Positions 7,831 through 16,877 of a stretch of 64,000 nucleotides of DNA are shown piece after piece (the first letter of the stretch is position 1; every line of letters starts with the position of its first letter). The position numbers were made by a program, and so were the translations under genes. Source of the stretch: Desulfovibrio piger ATCC 29098 (GTDB lineage: Bacteria; Desulfobacterota; Desulfovibrionia; Desulfovibrionales; Desulfovibrionaceae); the NCBI RefSeq assembly GCF_000156375.1, contig NZ_DS996355.1, positions 324,646-388,645 of the forward strand, given 5' to 3'. The notes below the pieces were generated by a model that saw only the letters and a list, made by a program, of their open reading frames with translations, was not told the origin of the DNA and searched no databases.

Positions 7831-9012
7831 ATGAACACGAGAAAGTACATTCATATTAGAGAAATTTCAAAAAAAATACTATCTGGCGGTACTCCGTCAA
7901 CAAAAAATAAAGGATATTACTATAACGGAGATATTCCTTGGCTGAATACAAAGGAAATAAATTTTAAAAGAATATACAAAACGGAAAACTATATAAACCA
8001 AGATGGATTAAGAAATTCTTCCGCAAAGTGGATACCTAGAGATAGTGTTATTGTTGCTATGTACGGTGCAACAGCAGGGAAAGTTGCAATAAATAAAATA
8101 CCGCTAACAACAAATCAAGCATGCTGCAATCTAATTATAAATGAAAAAGTTGCTGACTTTAATTTTATATATTATTATTTAGTGAATGAGTATGAAAAAA
8201 TAATAAAATTAGCATCTGGAGCTGCACAACAAAATCTTAATGTCAGTATTATATCTAATTATATAATATTTCTCCCTCCTCTTTACGAACAAAAAGCCAT
8301 TGTGGGTGTTCTCAGCAGCCTGGACGACAAAATAGATTTGTTGCAGCGGCAGAATGCCACCCTGGAAGCCATGGCCGAGACCCTGTTCCGGCAGTGGTTC
8401 ATTGAGGAGGCACAGGAGGATTGGGAGGAATATCCGTTATCTTCTTTTATAGAGATTATTGGAGGAGGAACTCCAAAGACTTCGGAAGAGAGCTATTGGC
8501 ACGGAGATATACTATGGATGTCAGGAGGGGATATTGCATCTTCACATAAGTCATTTATTTTTGATACTGATAAAAAAATAAGTTCAGAAGGGTTAGAAAA
8601 TTCATCTGCAAATCTATTACCAAAGTTTTCTACTGTCATTACGGCACGAGGAACTGTTGGAAAAATTTGTTTATTAGGAGAACAGGCAGCCTTTAGTCAG
8701 ACAAATTATGGCATTTTGCCAAGAATAGCAGGAACGCCTTTTTTTACATTTCTCTTAATGAGTGATCTTCTTTGCTATCTTAAACAATCAGCTTATGGAA
8801 GTGTTTTTGATACTATAACACGTTCCACATTTGAAGAGATAAAATTTAATTGCCCTACTGATAATTATATTGTTAATTTTGAAAATATGATATCACCATT
8901 TTTTCAAAAAATGTTTTCTAATTGTCGGCAAATCCGTACTCTGGAAAAACTCCGCGATACTTTATTACCCAAACTGATGAGTGGTGAAGTACGGGTACGG
9001 GTGGACGGATAG
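7831..9012 (+). CDS. hsdS: Type I restriction-modification specificity subunit HsdS
   Basis: A 393-aa specificity subunit that reads the bipartite DNA target. It has two target-recognition domains, residues about 1-155 and 200-365, each beginning with a similar G-G-T-P motif (SGGTPSTK, GGGTPKTS). They are separated by a conserved helix containing LSSLDDKIDLLQRQNATLEA (about 165-195), and a shorter helix (LEKLRDTLLPKLMSGE) closes the C-terminus. The two recognition domains are strikingly AT-rich and use rare AT-ending codons, while the central helix (about 8308-8432) and C-terminal helix return to the GC-rich composition of hsdM and hsdR. No Shine-Dalgarno is visible at the ATG, 24 bases after hsdM. 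Confidence 0.93.
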   Translation: MNTRKYIHIREISKKILSGGTPSTKNKGYYYNGDIPWLNTKEINFKRIYKTENYINQDGLRNSSAKWIPRDSVIVAMYGATAGKVAINKIPLTTNQACCNLIINEKVADFNFIYYYLVNEYEKIIKLASGAAQQNLNVSIISNYIIFLPPLYEQKAIVGVLSSLDDKIDLLQRQNATLEAMAETLFRQWFIEEAQEDWEEYPLSSFIEIIGGGTPKTSEESYWHGDILWMSGGDIASSHKSFIFDTDKKISSEGLENSSANLLPKFSTVITARGTVGKICLLGEQAAFSQTNYGILPRIAGTPFFTFLLMSDLLCYLKQSAYGSVFDTITRSTFEEIKFNCPTDNYIVNFENMISPFFQKMFSNCRQIRTLEKLRDTLLPKLMSGEVRVRVDG

Positions 9013-9036
9013 CGCGTTTTGGGGAAGTGGGGGAGC

Positions 9037-9092
9037 GCGAGGGGGCGAACCCGCTTTTGTCGCGCCAGCCAAAAGGGGTTTCGCCCCCTCGC
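9037..9092. repeat. Inverted repeat between hsdS and hsdR
   Basis: A perfect 13-bp inverted repeat (9037-9049 with 9080-9092, GC-rich) surrounds a 30-base loop. It occupies most of the 105-base gap and ends 25 bases before the hsdR start. There is no T tract, so it is not a standard terminator; it could modulate read-through or stability ahead of the nuclease gene. Confidence 0.7.
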
Positions 9093-9117
9093 CCCTCTCC
9101 CTATAAGGACAGCAGTC

Positions 9118-12100
9118 ATGGCAAAGATGCAGGAAGCGGACATCGAGGAGCTGGCGCTGGAGCGCCTGCGGGAGCTGGGCTACGCATATGCGCACGGTCA
9201 GGACATCGGGCCGAGCGGGGCGCGGGAGCTGCGCGGATCGCTGTCCCAAACGCTGCTGGAACCGGTGCTGGAAAAGGCCGTGGCGCGCCTCAACCCCAGT
9301 CTGGTGCCGGCATTGCGGGAAGAGGCCTTGCGCATGGTGCGGCGGGCACACGCGCCGGAGCTTGTCAGTGCCAATGAGGCCTTCCATCAGATGCTTGTCA
9401 AAGGGATCAAGGTCAGCCGTTTGCAGGATGGTGCGGAGCGCGGCGACCTGGTGCGGCTGCTGGACTTTGACCGGCCGGAAAATAACGAGTTTTTGGCCGT
9501 CAATCAGTTCAGCGTGACCGAGGGCAACGTCACCAAACGGCCGGACATCGTGCTGTTCGTCAACGGCATGCCGCTGGTGGTGCTGGAGCTGAAAAATGCC
9601 GTGGACGAAAAAGCCACCCTGCATCATGCCTACAATCAGTTGCAGACCTACAAGGCCACCATCCCCTCGCTGCTGCGGTACAACAGCCTGCTGGTGATCT
9701 CCGACGGGCTGGAGGCGCGGGCCGGTTCGCTGACGGCGGACTACGGCCGCTTCATGGCCTGGCGGAGCGAGGACGGCCGCAAGGAGGCGGATAAGTACAC
9801 GAGCCAGCTGGAAGTCTTGCTGCGGGGCCTGTTGCGGCCCGCGGTGCTGCTGGACATGATCCGCTTTTTTACCGTGTTTGAAAAAGCGCGCAGCGAGGAC
9901 GCCAGCGGCCAAACCATCATCAAAACAGCCAAAAAGGTGGCAGGTTACCACCAGTACTATGCGGTCAACAAGGCCGTGGCCTCCACGCTGCGGGCTGCCG
10001 CACGGGATGATGAGCAACAGGGCAAGGGCGGTGTGGTATGGCACACCCAGGGCAGCGGAAAGTCGCTGTCCATGGTGTTTTATACGGCCAAGATCATGCA
10101 CTGCTTCCAGAACCCGACCGTGGTGGTGCTGACGGACAGGAACGACCTGGACGACCAGCTGTTCGGCACCTTTGCCGCCTGCACCCAGCTTTTGCCCGAA
10201 TCGCCCCGGCAGGCATCGAGCCGGGCCGACCTGTGCAGCCTGCTCAAGGTGGCATCCGGGGGCATCATTTTTTCCACCATGCAAAAATTCCAGCCCGAGG
10301 AAGGCAACGTGTTTGAATGCCTTTCCGGGCGTCGAAACATCGTCGTCATGGCGGACGAGGCCCACCGCACACAATACGGCTTCAAGGTGCGCACGCTGGA
10401 TGTGAAGGCCGAAGACCGCAAGACCGTCATCGGCAAGCGGCAGGTCTTCGGGCTGGCCAAATATCTGCGTGATGCCCTGCCCAATGCCACCTACCTTGGC
10501 TTTACGGGGACGCCCATCGAGATGGACGATGTGAACACCCCCGCCGTGTTCGGCGACTATATCGACATTTATGATATCGCCCGGGCCGTGGAGGATGGCG
10601 CCACTGTGCCCATCTATTATGAAAGCCGCCTGGCCACCATCGAGCTGCCGGAGGAGGGCAAGCAGCTTATCCGCGAGCTGGACGACATGCTGGACGAGAA
10701 AGACCAGGAACAGGCGGAAGAGGCCAAAAGCCGCCGGTCACGCCTGGAGGCACTGGTGGGCAGCCCCGCACGCCTGCGTACCGTGGCAAAGGACATCGTC
10801 ACCCATTTTGAGGCACGGCAGGCTGTGTTCGAGGGCAAGGGGATGATCGTCTGCATGTCGCGTCCCATTGCCGCCGCCCTGTACGGCGAGATCAAAAAGT
10901 TGCGGCCTGGCTGGCATGACGACGATCTGCACAAGGGGCGCATCAAAGTCGTGATGACCGGCAGCTCGGCGGATGGCCCCGCGCTGGCGGCTTTTCAGAC
11001 CAGCAAGGAGGACAGGCGCACACTGGCCGAACGCATGAAGGACCCGCACGATCCCTTGCAGCTGGTCATCGTTTGCGACATGTGGCTAACGGGCTTTGAC
11101 GTGCCCTGTTTGCACACCATGTATCTGGACAAACCCATGAAGGGCCACACCCTGATGCAGGCCATCGCCCGGGTGAACCGCGTGTACGGCGACAAACCCG
11201 GCGGCCTGATCGTGGACTATCTGGGCATTGCGGCGGATCTGAAGCAGGCGCTGGCTTTTTATGGCGACGCAGGCGGCAAGGGCGACCCTGCGCGTATGCA
11301 GGAGCAGGCCGTGGCCGTACTGCTGGAAAAGCTGGACGTGCTGGCGGCCATGTTTCACGGTTTCGATGTGGACGCCTATTTTACGGCGGATACGTCCAGT
11401 AAGTTAAGGCTGATCCTGGAAGCCACGGATTTTGTCCTGGGCCTTGAGGACGGCAAAAAACGCTTTTTGGAAGTGGTGGGCGCACTTTCCGCCGCGTTTG
11501 CCCTGGCAGTGCCCAATAAACAGGCCATGGCACAGGCCGACAGGGTAGGCTTTTATCAGGCGGTTAAGGCCCGGCTGGTAAAATTTGATGGCGGAGGCCG
11601 CCCGGACGGGCGACGGCGCGAGGATCTGGAATCCACCATCAAGCAAGTCATCGACAAGGCGCTTGTTTCGGACAAGGTGGTGGACATCTATGATGCAGCG
11701 GGCATCAAAAAGCCGGATATATCCATTCTTTCCGAGGAATTTCTGCTGGAAGTGCGCCAGATGCGGCGCAAGAACATCGCGCTGGAAGTGCTGCGCAAAC
11801 TGCTGAATGACGAATTGCACAGCCGGGCACGCACAAATCTTGTCCAGAGCAAAAAATTGCTGGAACGGCTGGAGAATACGCTCAAGCGCTATCACAACAA
11901 GGCGCTCTCCGCTGCGGAAGTCCTTGAAGAGCTGATCAGCATGGGCAAGGAGATGCGCGACTCCAACAAGGAGGCGCAGGAACTGGGCCTGAGCGAATAC
12001 GAGTATGCCTTTTATCTGGCTGTGGCAGACAATGACTCGGCCCGTCAGCTGATGCAAAAGGACAAATTGCGGGAATTGGCCGTGGTGCTGACGCAAAAGG

Positions 12101-12285
12101 TACGGGAGAACACCTCCCTGGACTGGACCATCAAGAGCAGCGCCCGGGCCAAGATACGGGCCATCGTCAAACGGATCCTGAACCGTTATGGATATCCGCC
12201 TGATATGGCCGAACTAGCTACGGAGACAGTCCTGCGGCAGGCTGAACTCATTGCAGGCGAGCTGGCAGGGGATGAGGACATATAA
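9118..12285 (+). CDS. hsdR: Type I restriction enzyme endonuclease/translocase subunit HsdR
   Basis: A 1055-aa motor-nuclease subunit. The N-terminal PD-(D/E)xK nuclease shows RPDIVLFVNG followed by the catalytic E157-L-K159. A superfamily 2 helicase motor follows, with Walker A GSGKS at 312-316, DEAH at 413-416 and FTGTPIEMDD as motif III-like. Later motifs include CDMWLTGFDVPCLHTMYLDKP and QAIARVNRVY. The C-terminal helical region should bind the M2S core. ATG 9118 is chosen over an earlier in-frame ATG because AAGGA (9105-9109) lies upstream and the preceding stretch consists of the GC-rich inverted repeat. It cleaves unmodified DNA after ATP-driven translocation. Confidence 0.95.
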   Translation: MAKMQEADIEELALERLRELGYAYAHGQDIGPSGARELRGSLSQTLLEPVLEKAVARLNPSLVPALREEALRMVRRAHAPELVSANEAFHQMLVKGIKVSRLQDGAERGDLVRLLDFDRPENNEFLAVNQFSVTEGNVTKRPDIVLFVNGMPLVVLELKNAVDEKATLHHAYNQLQTYKATIPSLLRYNSLLVISDGLEARAGSLTADYGRFMAWRSEDGRKEADKYTSQLEVLLRGLLRPAVLLDMIRFFTVFEKARSEDASGQTIIKTAKKVAGYHQYYAVNKAVASTLRAAARDDEQQGKGGVVWHTQGSGKSLSMVFYTAKIMHCFQNPTVVVLTDRNDLDDQLFGTFAACTQLLPESPRQASSRADLCSLLKVASGGIIFSTMQKFQPEEGNVFECLSGRRNIVVMADEAHRTQYGFKVRTLDVKAEDRKTVIGKRQVFGLAKYLRDALPNATYLGFTGTPIEMDDVNTPAVFGDYIDIYDIARAVEDGATVPIYYESRLATIELPEEGKQLIRELDDMLDEKDQEQAEEAKSRRSRLEALVGSPARLRTVAKDIVTHFEARQAVFEGKGMIVCMSRPIAAALYGEIKKLRPGWHDDDLHKGRIKVVMTGSSADGPALAAFQTSKEDRRTLAERMKDPHDPLQLVIVCDMWLTGFDVPCLHTMYLDKPMKGHTLMQAIARVNRVYGDKPGGLIVDYLGIAADLKQALAFYGDAGGKGDPARMQEQAVAVLLEKLDVLAAMFHGFDVDAYFTADTSSKLRLILEATDFVLGLEDGKKRFLEVVGALSAAFALAVPNKQAMAQADRVGFYQAVKARLVKFDGGGRPDGRRREDLESTIKQVIDKALVSDKVVDIYDAAGIKKPDISILSEEFLLEVRQMRRKNIALEVLRKLLNDELHSRARTNLVQSKKLLERLENTLKRYHNKALSAAEVLEELISMGKEMRDSNKEAQELGLSEYEYAFYLAVADNDSARQLMQKDKLRELAVVLTQKVRENTSLDWTIKSSARAKIRAIVKRILNRYGYPPDMAELATETVLRQAELIAGELAGDEDI

Positions 12286-12327
12286 AGCAAAGCGGGCCTC
12301 TCCTTTTGGGAGGGGCCCGCTTGCTTT
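12284..12327. terminator. Bidirectional terminator between hsdR and a lipoprotein gene
   Basis: A long, nearly perfect GC-rich stem with one bulge (AAAGCAA... paired with ...TTGCTTT) overlaps the hsdR stop codon and lies between convergent genes, so it can serve both. Confidence 0.75.
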
Positions 12328-12352
12328 ATACTTTATTATCCTATGGCTCGGC

Positions 12353-13051
12353 CTACAGCGAGCGTTCTTGCAGGCCGGAGCGGGGCGTACTGTCGGGCTT
12401 GGGCGGTTCGGTCACGCCTTCCATGCCGGGCAGGGCATCATGCACGTCCGTGGGGGGAAGTTCGCCTTCGCCCACGCGGGGGATGGCGCGGCTGTCACGC
12501 ACGGTGAGCTTGCAGGCCAGGCCATAACACTCGTATACAGCGACCACAGTGGCCTGCAGGGGCTCGCCCTTGCGCAGCGGCGGCGGCACCAGCACATAAT
12601 AGGTACGGCTTTCGGAACCCAGGTGCGGGCGGACATCGCAGGCGATGAGCCATTCGTCCTTTTCGTCGTTGTTCCAGTCCACGATACCCAGCATGGCCAG
12701 ATTGATGGTCTGGGTAGGATGGACGATGGTGAAACCGGTCTTGCGCACGGTGGCATGGCTGGAAGGCGTGCGCGTGGCGGCAAAGGTGCTGCCCAGATAG
12801 ACATGGCCCCTGTCGTTGAACAGGAATTCGGGCGAAAGCTGGCGGAAAAGGATCTCGCCATAGTTCTCGCCACCGCCACCGGGCAGGGAGATATAGCTGC
12901 CATCGTCGGTGAGCAGGCCGTGGGCTTTCATTTCCTGGGGCATGCGCTGGCTCATGGTCACGAAGCCGGACTTGTCCACGACGGTCACGCCCTTGGCGCC
13001 GCAACCGGCCAGCAGGAAGGCCGCGCAAAGCAGCAGAAGAAAACGGGTCAT
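12353..13051 (-). CDS. Predicted lipoprotein of unknown function
   Basis: A 232-aa protein with a lipoprotein signal peptide: basic MTR, a hydrophobic stretch and the lipobox LLAGC, with lipidated Cys at about 17. The mature part has an aspartate-rich segment (VDWNNDEKDEWLIACDVRP) followed by TYYVLVPPPLRKGEPLQA. Two cysteines near CYGLACKL could form a disulfide. No family was recognised. It stands alone, convergent with hsdR and transcribed in the same direction as the YcaO gene upstream, but 188 bases separate them. Likely anchored in the inner or outer membrane facing the periplasm. Confidence 0.7.
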   Translation of the reverse strand: MTRFLLLLCAAFLLAGCGAKGVTVVDKSGFVTMSQRMPQEMKAHGLLTDDGSYISLPGGGGENYGEILFRQLSPEFLFNDRGHVYLGSTFAATRTPSSHATVRKTGFTIVHPTQTINLAMLGIVDWNNDEKDEWLIACDVRPHLGSESRTYYVLVPPPLRKGEPLQATVVAVYECYGLACKLTVRDSRAIPRVGEGELPPTDVHDALPGMEGVTEPPKPDSTPRSGLQERSL

Positions 13052-13239
13052 TGGGTACCTCGGTAAAAAATCGTATCAGGAAAAGAGGTGTACGCGCCCC
13101 GGCCGGGCTTGTAAAGCCGCTTTCCCCCTGTCTTTTCAGGGAGCGGGGGATGGCGCGGCAGCCGTCGGCAAGGAGAACAGAAAAGGGAGAAAGCCCTGTG
13201 CAGGACTTCCTCCCCGGTAGTCATGGGATGTGATGAAGC

Positions 13240-14985
13240 TTAAAGCGATGCTTTAAGTTCTTCCAGATGCGTGCGGGCAAAGTCCAGCGAAGGATCCACT
13301 TCCAGCGCGGCTGCCAGATGTTCCATGGCAGCTTCCTTCTGGCCCAGGAATTTCTCGCACAGGCCCAGATTTGCCAGATCCATCACCGAGCCCTTGTCCA
13401 CCTTGAGCACGGCGCGAAAGGCAGCGGCGGCCTCGTCATAGCGCTTGAGCTTGAACAGGCAGACGCCCAGCAGATTGCCGTATTCCTTCATGTCCGGGCA
13501 CAGGGCCACTGCATCGCGCAGAGGAGACAGGGCCCTTTCCCAGTCACCGGTCAGCGTGGAGACATAGCCCTCGTAAAAGGCGGCCAGACCTTTGGCGTCG
13601 TTTTCGGGCTGCAGGGGGCGGGCCTGGGCGAAAAGGTCGCGGGCTTCTTCGAAACGTTCCGCGCGCAGGGCCAGCATGGCCCGGAAAAAGGGCAGGAAAT
13701 GCGCACCGGGGTAGCAGCGCTCCAGCACGGCCAGCCCACGAAGGGCCGTTTCCTCGTCCGCTTCTTCAGCCAGCTTGCGGCCCACGAACAGGCCGATGCT
13801 CTGGTTGCGGTCACGCTCGCGGAAAGAGAGCCCCGGAGCGATGCAGTAGTGGGCCGGGACGCCCAGATCGGGATGCGTGGTCTCCACAGCATAGACCTGT
13901 ACCGGCTCCAGGCCACGCAGCGCCCGGAGCAGTTCGTCGCGGATGTCGGGCGCTTCCACGCTAGGCAGGTCGGACAGGCGGCAGACGGGGCCTTCCAGCA
14001 GCCACTGGATGTCTTCCAGACGCTCGAACTTGGAAAGGCCGGAGGCCTCGTAACAGGCCTGCGTGCAGAAGTCGCCGCCCAGCTGGGCGATTTCCGTGAC
14101 GGCACGGATGGCGGCCTTGGCCGGAGAGGCGGCGGTGCCGGCCGTGAAAACGATCTCGGAGCGGGCCGGGAAGGTGGCCGGGTCCCAGGCCACCGCGCCG
14201 ACGGTGGGCAGCGGCATGCCTAGGGAGAAATCCTTGAGCACGATATGGATGCCTTCCCGCTCAAAGGCGGCCAGCAGATCGCGCAGGGTGGGATCGTCCA
14301 CTTCGTGGGGATCGATGGTGGGGGTGGTCAGACGTTCCCGGTCGATGCGACAGCAGACATGGCGCTCCACCAGCTCGGAAAGGCCCTGCAGAAGGGATTC
14401 CTCCGGGCTGTTGCCGGCGGACGTGCCGTTGAATTCCCCCAGCAGCTTGAACCAGTCCAGCGGCAGCCAGACGGTGCGACCGTCGGCCAGATGCGTGGCG
14501 GGGAAGAAGTTCCAGCGCAGGGTGCTCATGGCTTCGCGGGCCTGTTCCGGGGAAAGGCTGTCGTCCACGGAGCGGCAGATCTCCTCGATGGGCAGCAGAT
14601 CCTTGCCGAAGCGCTCTTCGGCCTCGGCCCAGGTGGCGCTGACCATGTGCGGCAGGCGCTGCCAGAAACTGAAGAAAGCAAAGCGTTCCATCAGCTCCAT
14701 CAGTGCGGAGGCCCGGGCCTGTTCCGGCGAGGAACCTTTGCCCATCTGTTTGCGGGTGGGCATGATGCCGCGGGCGTCCCTGCCGCAGACGCTGAGATAG
14801 ACCGGGATGCCCAGACGGCCCACGTCCACGCGGCGGACTTCGGCCAGGATGTCCAGACCGGCGGTCTGCATGCGGGCCTGCACGCGTTCATAGGTCTCCT
14901 GGGGCGAGATGGTCTTGTCCAGGTCGCGGGTATAGCCCTTGGGGCAGGATTGCAGACGGATGACGGGAAGAGTGGTCGTGCTCAT
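13240..14985 (-). CDS. YcaO-domain protein with C-terminal TPR repeats
   Basis: A 581-aa protein: YcaO domain at about 1-390 and tetratricopeptide repeats at about 400-575. YcaO enzymes use ATP to activate backbone amides (azoline or thioamide formation) or to support ribosomal protein S12 beta-methylthiolation with RimO. Motifs consistent with the YcaO ATP site include ALMELMERF (about 92-100), GLSELVERH (about 203-211) and RAVTEIAQ. The TPR part (GYVSTLTGDWERALSPLRDA; LANLGLCEKFLGQKEAAMEH) suggests protein docking. It begins 2 bases after the stop of a class I methyltransferase gene, so the two are coupled. No TfuA, dehydrogenase or short precursor peptide gene is nearby, which argues against a standard RiPP cluster. 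Substrate unknown. Confidence 0.85.
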   Translation of the reverse strand: MSTTTLPVIRLQSCPKGYTRDLDKTISPQETYERVQARMQTAGLDILAEVRRVDVGRLGIPVYLSVCGRDARGIMPTRKQMGKGSSPEQARASALMELMERFAFFSFWQRLPHMVSATWAEAEERFGKDLLPIEEICRSVDDSLSPEQAREAMSTLRWNFFPATHLADGRTVWLPLDWFKLLGEFNGTSAGNSPEESLLQGLSELVERHVCCRIDRERLTTPTIDPHEVDDPTLRDLLAAFEREGIHIVLKDFSLGMPLPTVGAVAWDPATFPARSEIVFTAGTAASPAKAAIRAVTEIAQLGGDFCTQACYEASGLSKFERLEDIQWLLEGPVCRLSDLPSVEAPDIRDELLRALRGLEPVQVYAVETTHPDLGVPAHYCIAPGLSFRERDRNQSIGLFVGRKLAEEADEETALRGLAVLERCYPGAHFLPFFRAMLALRAERFEEARDLFAQARPLQPENDAKGLAAFYEGYVSTLTGDWERALSPLRDAVALCPDMKEYGNLLGVCLFKLKRYDEAAAAFRAVLKVDKGSVMDLANLGLCEKFLGQKEAAMEHLAAALEVDPSLDFARTHLEELKASL

Positions 14986-14987
14986 GG

Positions 14988-15695
14988 CTACTGCTTGCGC
15001 TCCAGGATATGCAGGACGTAGATGCGGCGCTGTTCCTTGCCGTCGGCATCCTGGCTCTTGACGCCGATATGGCCTTCCTGCACCTGGAAGGTCTTGGCGG
15101 CCAGCTTGGCAAAATGCGGCTTGGCGCGGGCCATGTCCGTACAGAACACGGCCTTGCCGCCCGGGGCCAGATGGCGGTCCACGAACTTCAGCAGCGGCCG
15201 GTGCAGGTCATCGAGATACAGGAGTTCCGAAGCGACGATGCGGTCGAAGCCTTCGGGGAAGCGTTCGTCCTTGCCGGGGCGGGAAACGTCCAGATAGCAG
15301 ACGTCGATCAGATCTTGCAGCTTGTTGCGCAGCACGTTGGCCCGGGCGAACTGGAGAGCATCGTTGACGATGTCGCTGGTCACGATATGGCGAAAGCCGT
15401 AACGGGAGGCCACCAGGCTGAGCACGCCGCAACCGCCGCCCAGCTCCAGCATGGTCTTGCCCTCGGGCTCCAGCTTGCGCAGGAAGCGTCCCAGCACGAA
15501 GGAACCCGGCCAGACCTTGGCCCAGAGCGGCAGGTCCTTCAGCGGGTCATGGATGGCGTGCCGTGCCAGCAGCCCGTCCAGATGGCTTTGCATATTGTTG
15601 ATGTTCAGGACCTCCAGCTGACCGTCATCCAGCTGCAGGGGGACAAAGTCCACATCGAAGGTCTTGCGGATGTCCGCAAGGATCTGGTCCAGCAT
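14988..15695 (-). CDS. Class I SAM-dependent methyltransferase (lysine-methyltransferase 16/NNMT-like)
   Basis: A 235-aa AdoMet-dependent methyltransferase. The DLPLWAKVWPGSFVLGRFL segment resembles the N-terminal helix region of the METTL21/methyltransferase-16 group. Motif I is MLELGGGCGVLSL, followed by VTSDI and the acidic ASELLYLDDLHRPLL. ATG 15695 is chosen because GGGAGA lies 6 bases upstream; an earlier in-frame start would add a low-complexity basic stretch. It is the first gene of a two-gene unit with the YcaO-TPR gene and is divergent from prmA, another protein methyltransferase gene. A protein substrate is likely by family and context, but this is inference. Confidence 0.8.
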   Translation of the reverse strand: MLDQILADIRKTFDVDFVPLQLDDGQLEVLNINNMQSHLDGLLARHAIHDPLKDLPLWAKVWPGSFVLGRFLRKLEPEGKTMLELGGGCGVLSLVASRYGFRHIVTSDIVNDALQFARANVLRNKLQDLIDVCYLDVSRPGKDERFPEGFDRIVASELLYLDDLHRPLLKFVDRHLAPGGKAVFCTDMARAKPHFAKLAAKTFQVQEGHIGVKSQDADGKEQRRIYVLHILERKQ

Positions 15696-15938
15696 CGTCG
15701 TCTCCCGTATATTTTTCCGCCTGGGCCGGATACGTTCCGGCTGGCCGGAAAAGGCTTGTGGAATTCTCAGGGGATCACTAGGAAAATCTAAAAAGCTGAA
15801 AAAAAGGAGGCGCCCCGCCCGGGGACGCACTCACGAAGCAGACGGCAAAAGGCCGATGCCGACAATCCATACAGGCATTTGCGCCGTAAATCAACATGCC
15901 GGCTTGACAGGGCCCGGTGTGCGGGCTAGGCAGAATGC

Positions 15939-16802
15939 ATGAAAACCATCCATCGCCTCGAAATTGTTGTTGCGGAAAGTGATTACGACTGCGCCACCGG
16001 CCTGCTGGCCCTGGAAGTGCCCTTTGGCTGGGAAGAGCAGAGCCTGCCCACCGGTGAGACGCGCTTCCGGGTCCATTGCGAGCAGAAAGATTTTCTGGAA
16101 CGGCTGCAGCTGCTGCTGAAGCAGACCGTCCCGGCTGCGGAAAGCGCTCTTTCCGAGCTGGAAGAGACCGACTGGCTGGCGGCCTGGCGTCAGTTCTTCA
16201 CGCCCGTGTGTTGCGGCAACCATTTTGTGGTCCTGCCGCCGTGGCTGGCGGATACGCCGGATTTCCCCGGCCGGACGCCCATCCTCATCGAGCCCAAAAG
16301 CGCCTTTGGCACCGGCCATCATGCCACCACGGCCCTGTGCCTGCGTGTGGTCAGCGACCTGCTGGAAGCCGGACGCCTGCAGCAGGGACAGCATTTCCTC
16401 GATCTGGGCACCGGTTCCGGGGTGCTGGGCATCGGCTGCTGCAAGTTCGGCCTTACGGGCGAAGGTCTGGACATCGACCCGCTGGCCGTGGACAACGCGC
16501 TTGAAAACCGTGCTCTCAATGCCATCGCGCCCGAGAGCTTCACGGTGGCCGAAGGCAGTATCGGTGCCGTGGCCGGCAAGCAGTTCGATTTGGTGCTGGC
16601 CAACATCCTGGCCCGTCCGCTGACCGAGATGGCGGCCGATATCGTGCGCGCCTGCCGCCCCGGCGGTTGCCTTGTCCTTTCCGGCCTGCTGGAGATCCAG
16701 GCTGACGGCGTGACCGCGGCCTACAAGGCCCAGGGCCTGTCCGAACCGCGCCGCATCATCGACGGCGAGTGGGCGGCTCTGGTCTGGGATTCCATTAAAT
16801 AG
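15939..16802 (+). CDS. prmA: Ribosomal protein L11 methyltransferase PrmA
   Basis: A 287-aa methyltransferase that trimethylates ribosomal protein L11. The N-terminal substrate-recognition domain (about 1-90) is followed by the PrmA signature FGTGHHATT (about 124-132), motif I DLGTGSGVLGIG and the catalytic-domain LANILARPL. Length is typical. The start has only a weak AGG 8 bases upstream. A TTGACA at 15904-15909 with a poor -10 (TAGGCA, 15927-15932, 17-base spacer) would place the transcription start at or near the ATG, so a leaderless message is possible but unproven. Divergent from the methyltransferase/YcaO pair. Confidence 0.93.
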   Translation: MKTIHRLEIVVAESDYDCATGLLALEVPFGWEEQSLPTGETRFRVHCEQKDFLERLQLLLKQTVPAAESALSELEETDWLAAWRQFFTPVCCGNHFVVLPPWLADTPDFPGRTPILIEPKSAFGTGHHATTALCLRVVSDLLEAGRLQQGQHFLDLGTGSGVLGIGCCKFGLTGEGLDIDPLAVDNALENRALNAIAPESFTVAEGSIGAVAGKQFDLVLANILARPLTEMAADIVRACRPGGCLVLSGLLEIQADGVTAAYKAQGLSEPRRIIDGEWAALVWDSIK

Positions 16803-16811
16803 GAAATATTC

Positions 16812-16840
16812 TTGACAAGAGCGGAGCCTCCTGCTAAATA
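16812..16840 (+). promoter_or_regulatory. tpx promoter
   Basis: TTGACA (16812-16817), a 17-base spacer and TAAATA (16835-16840) form a near-consensus sigma-70 promoter 37 bases upstream of the tpx ATG, directly after the prmA stop. Confidence 0.85.
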
Positions 16841-16877
16841 AAGGCATCTTGAACGCAAAAGCCGCAAGGAGCTTTTT

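Noticed and set aside
5981-12285. Type I restriction locus as a genomic island inserted at tRNA-Glu
   Set aside because: No integrase, no repeat of the tRNA 3' end near 12285, and hsdM/hsdR have host-like composition. Only the recognition domains are foreign-looking.
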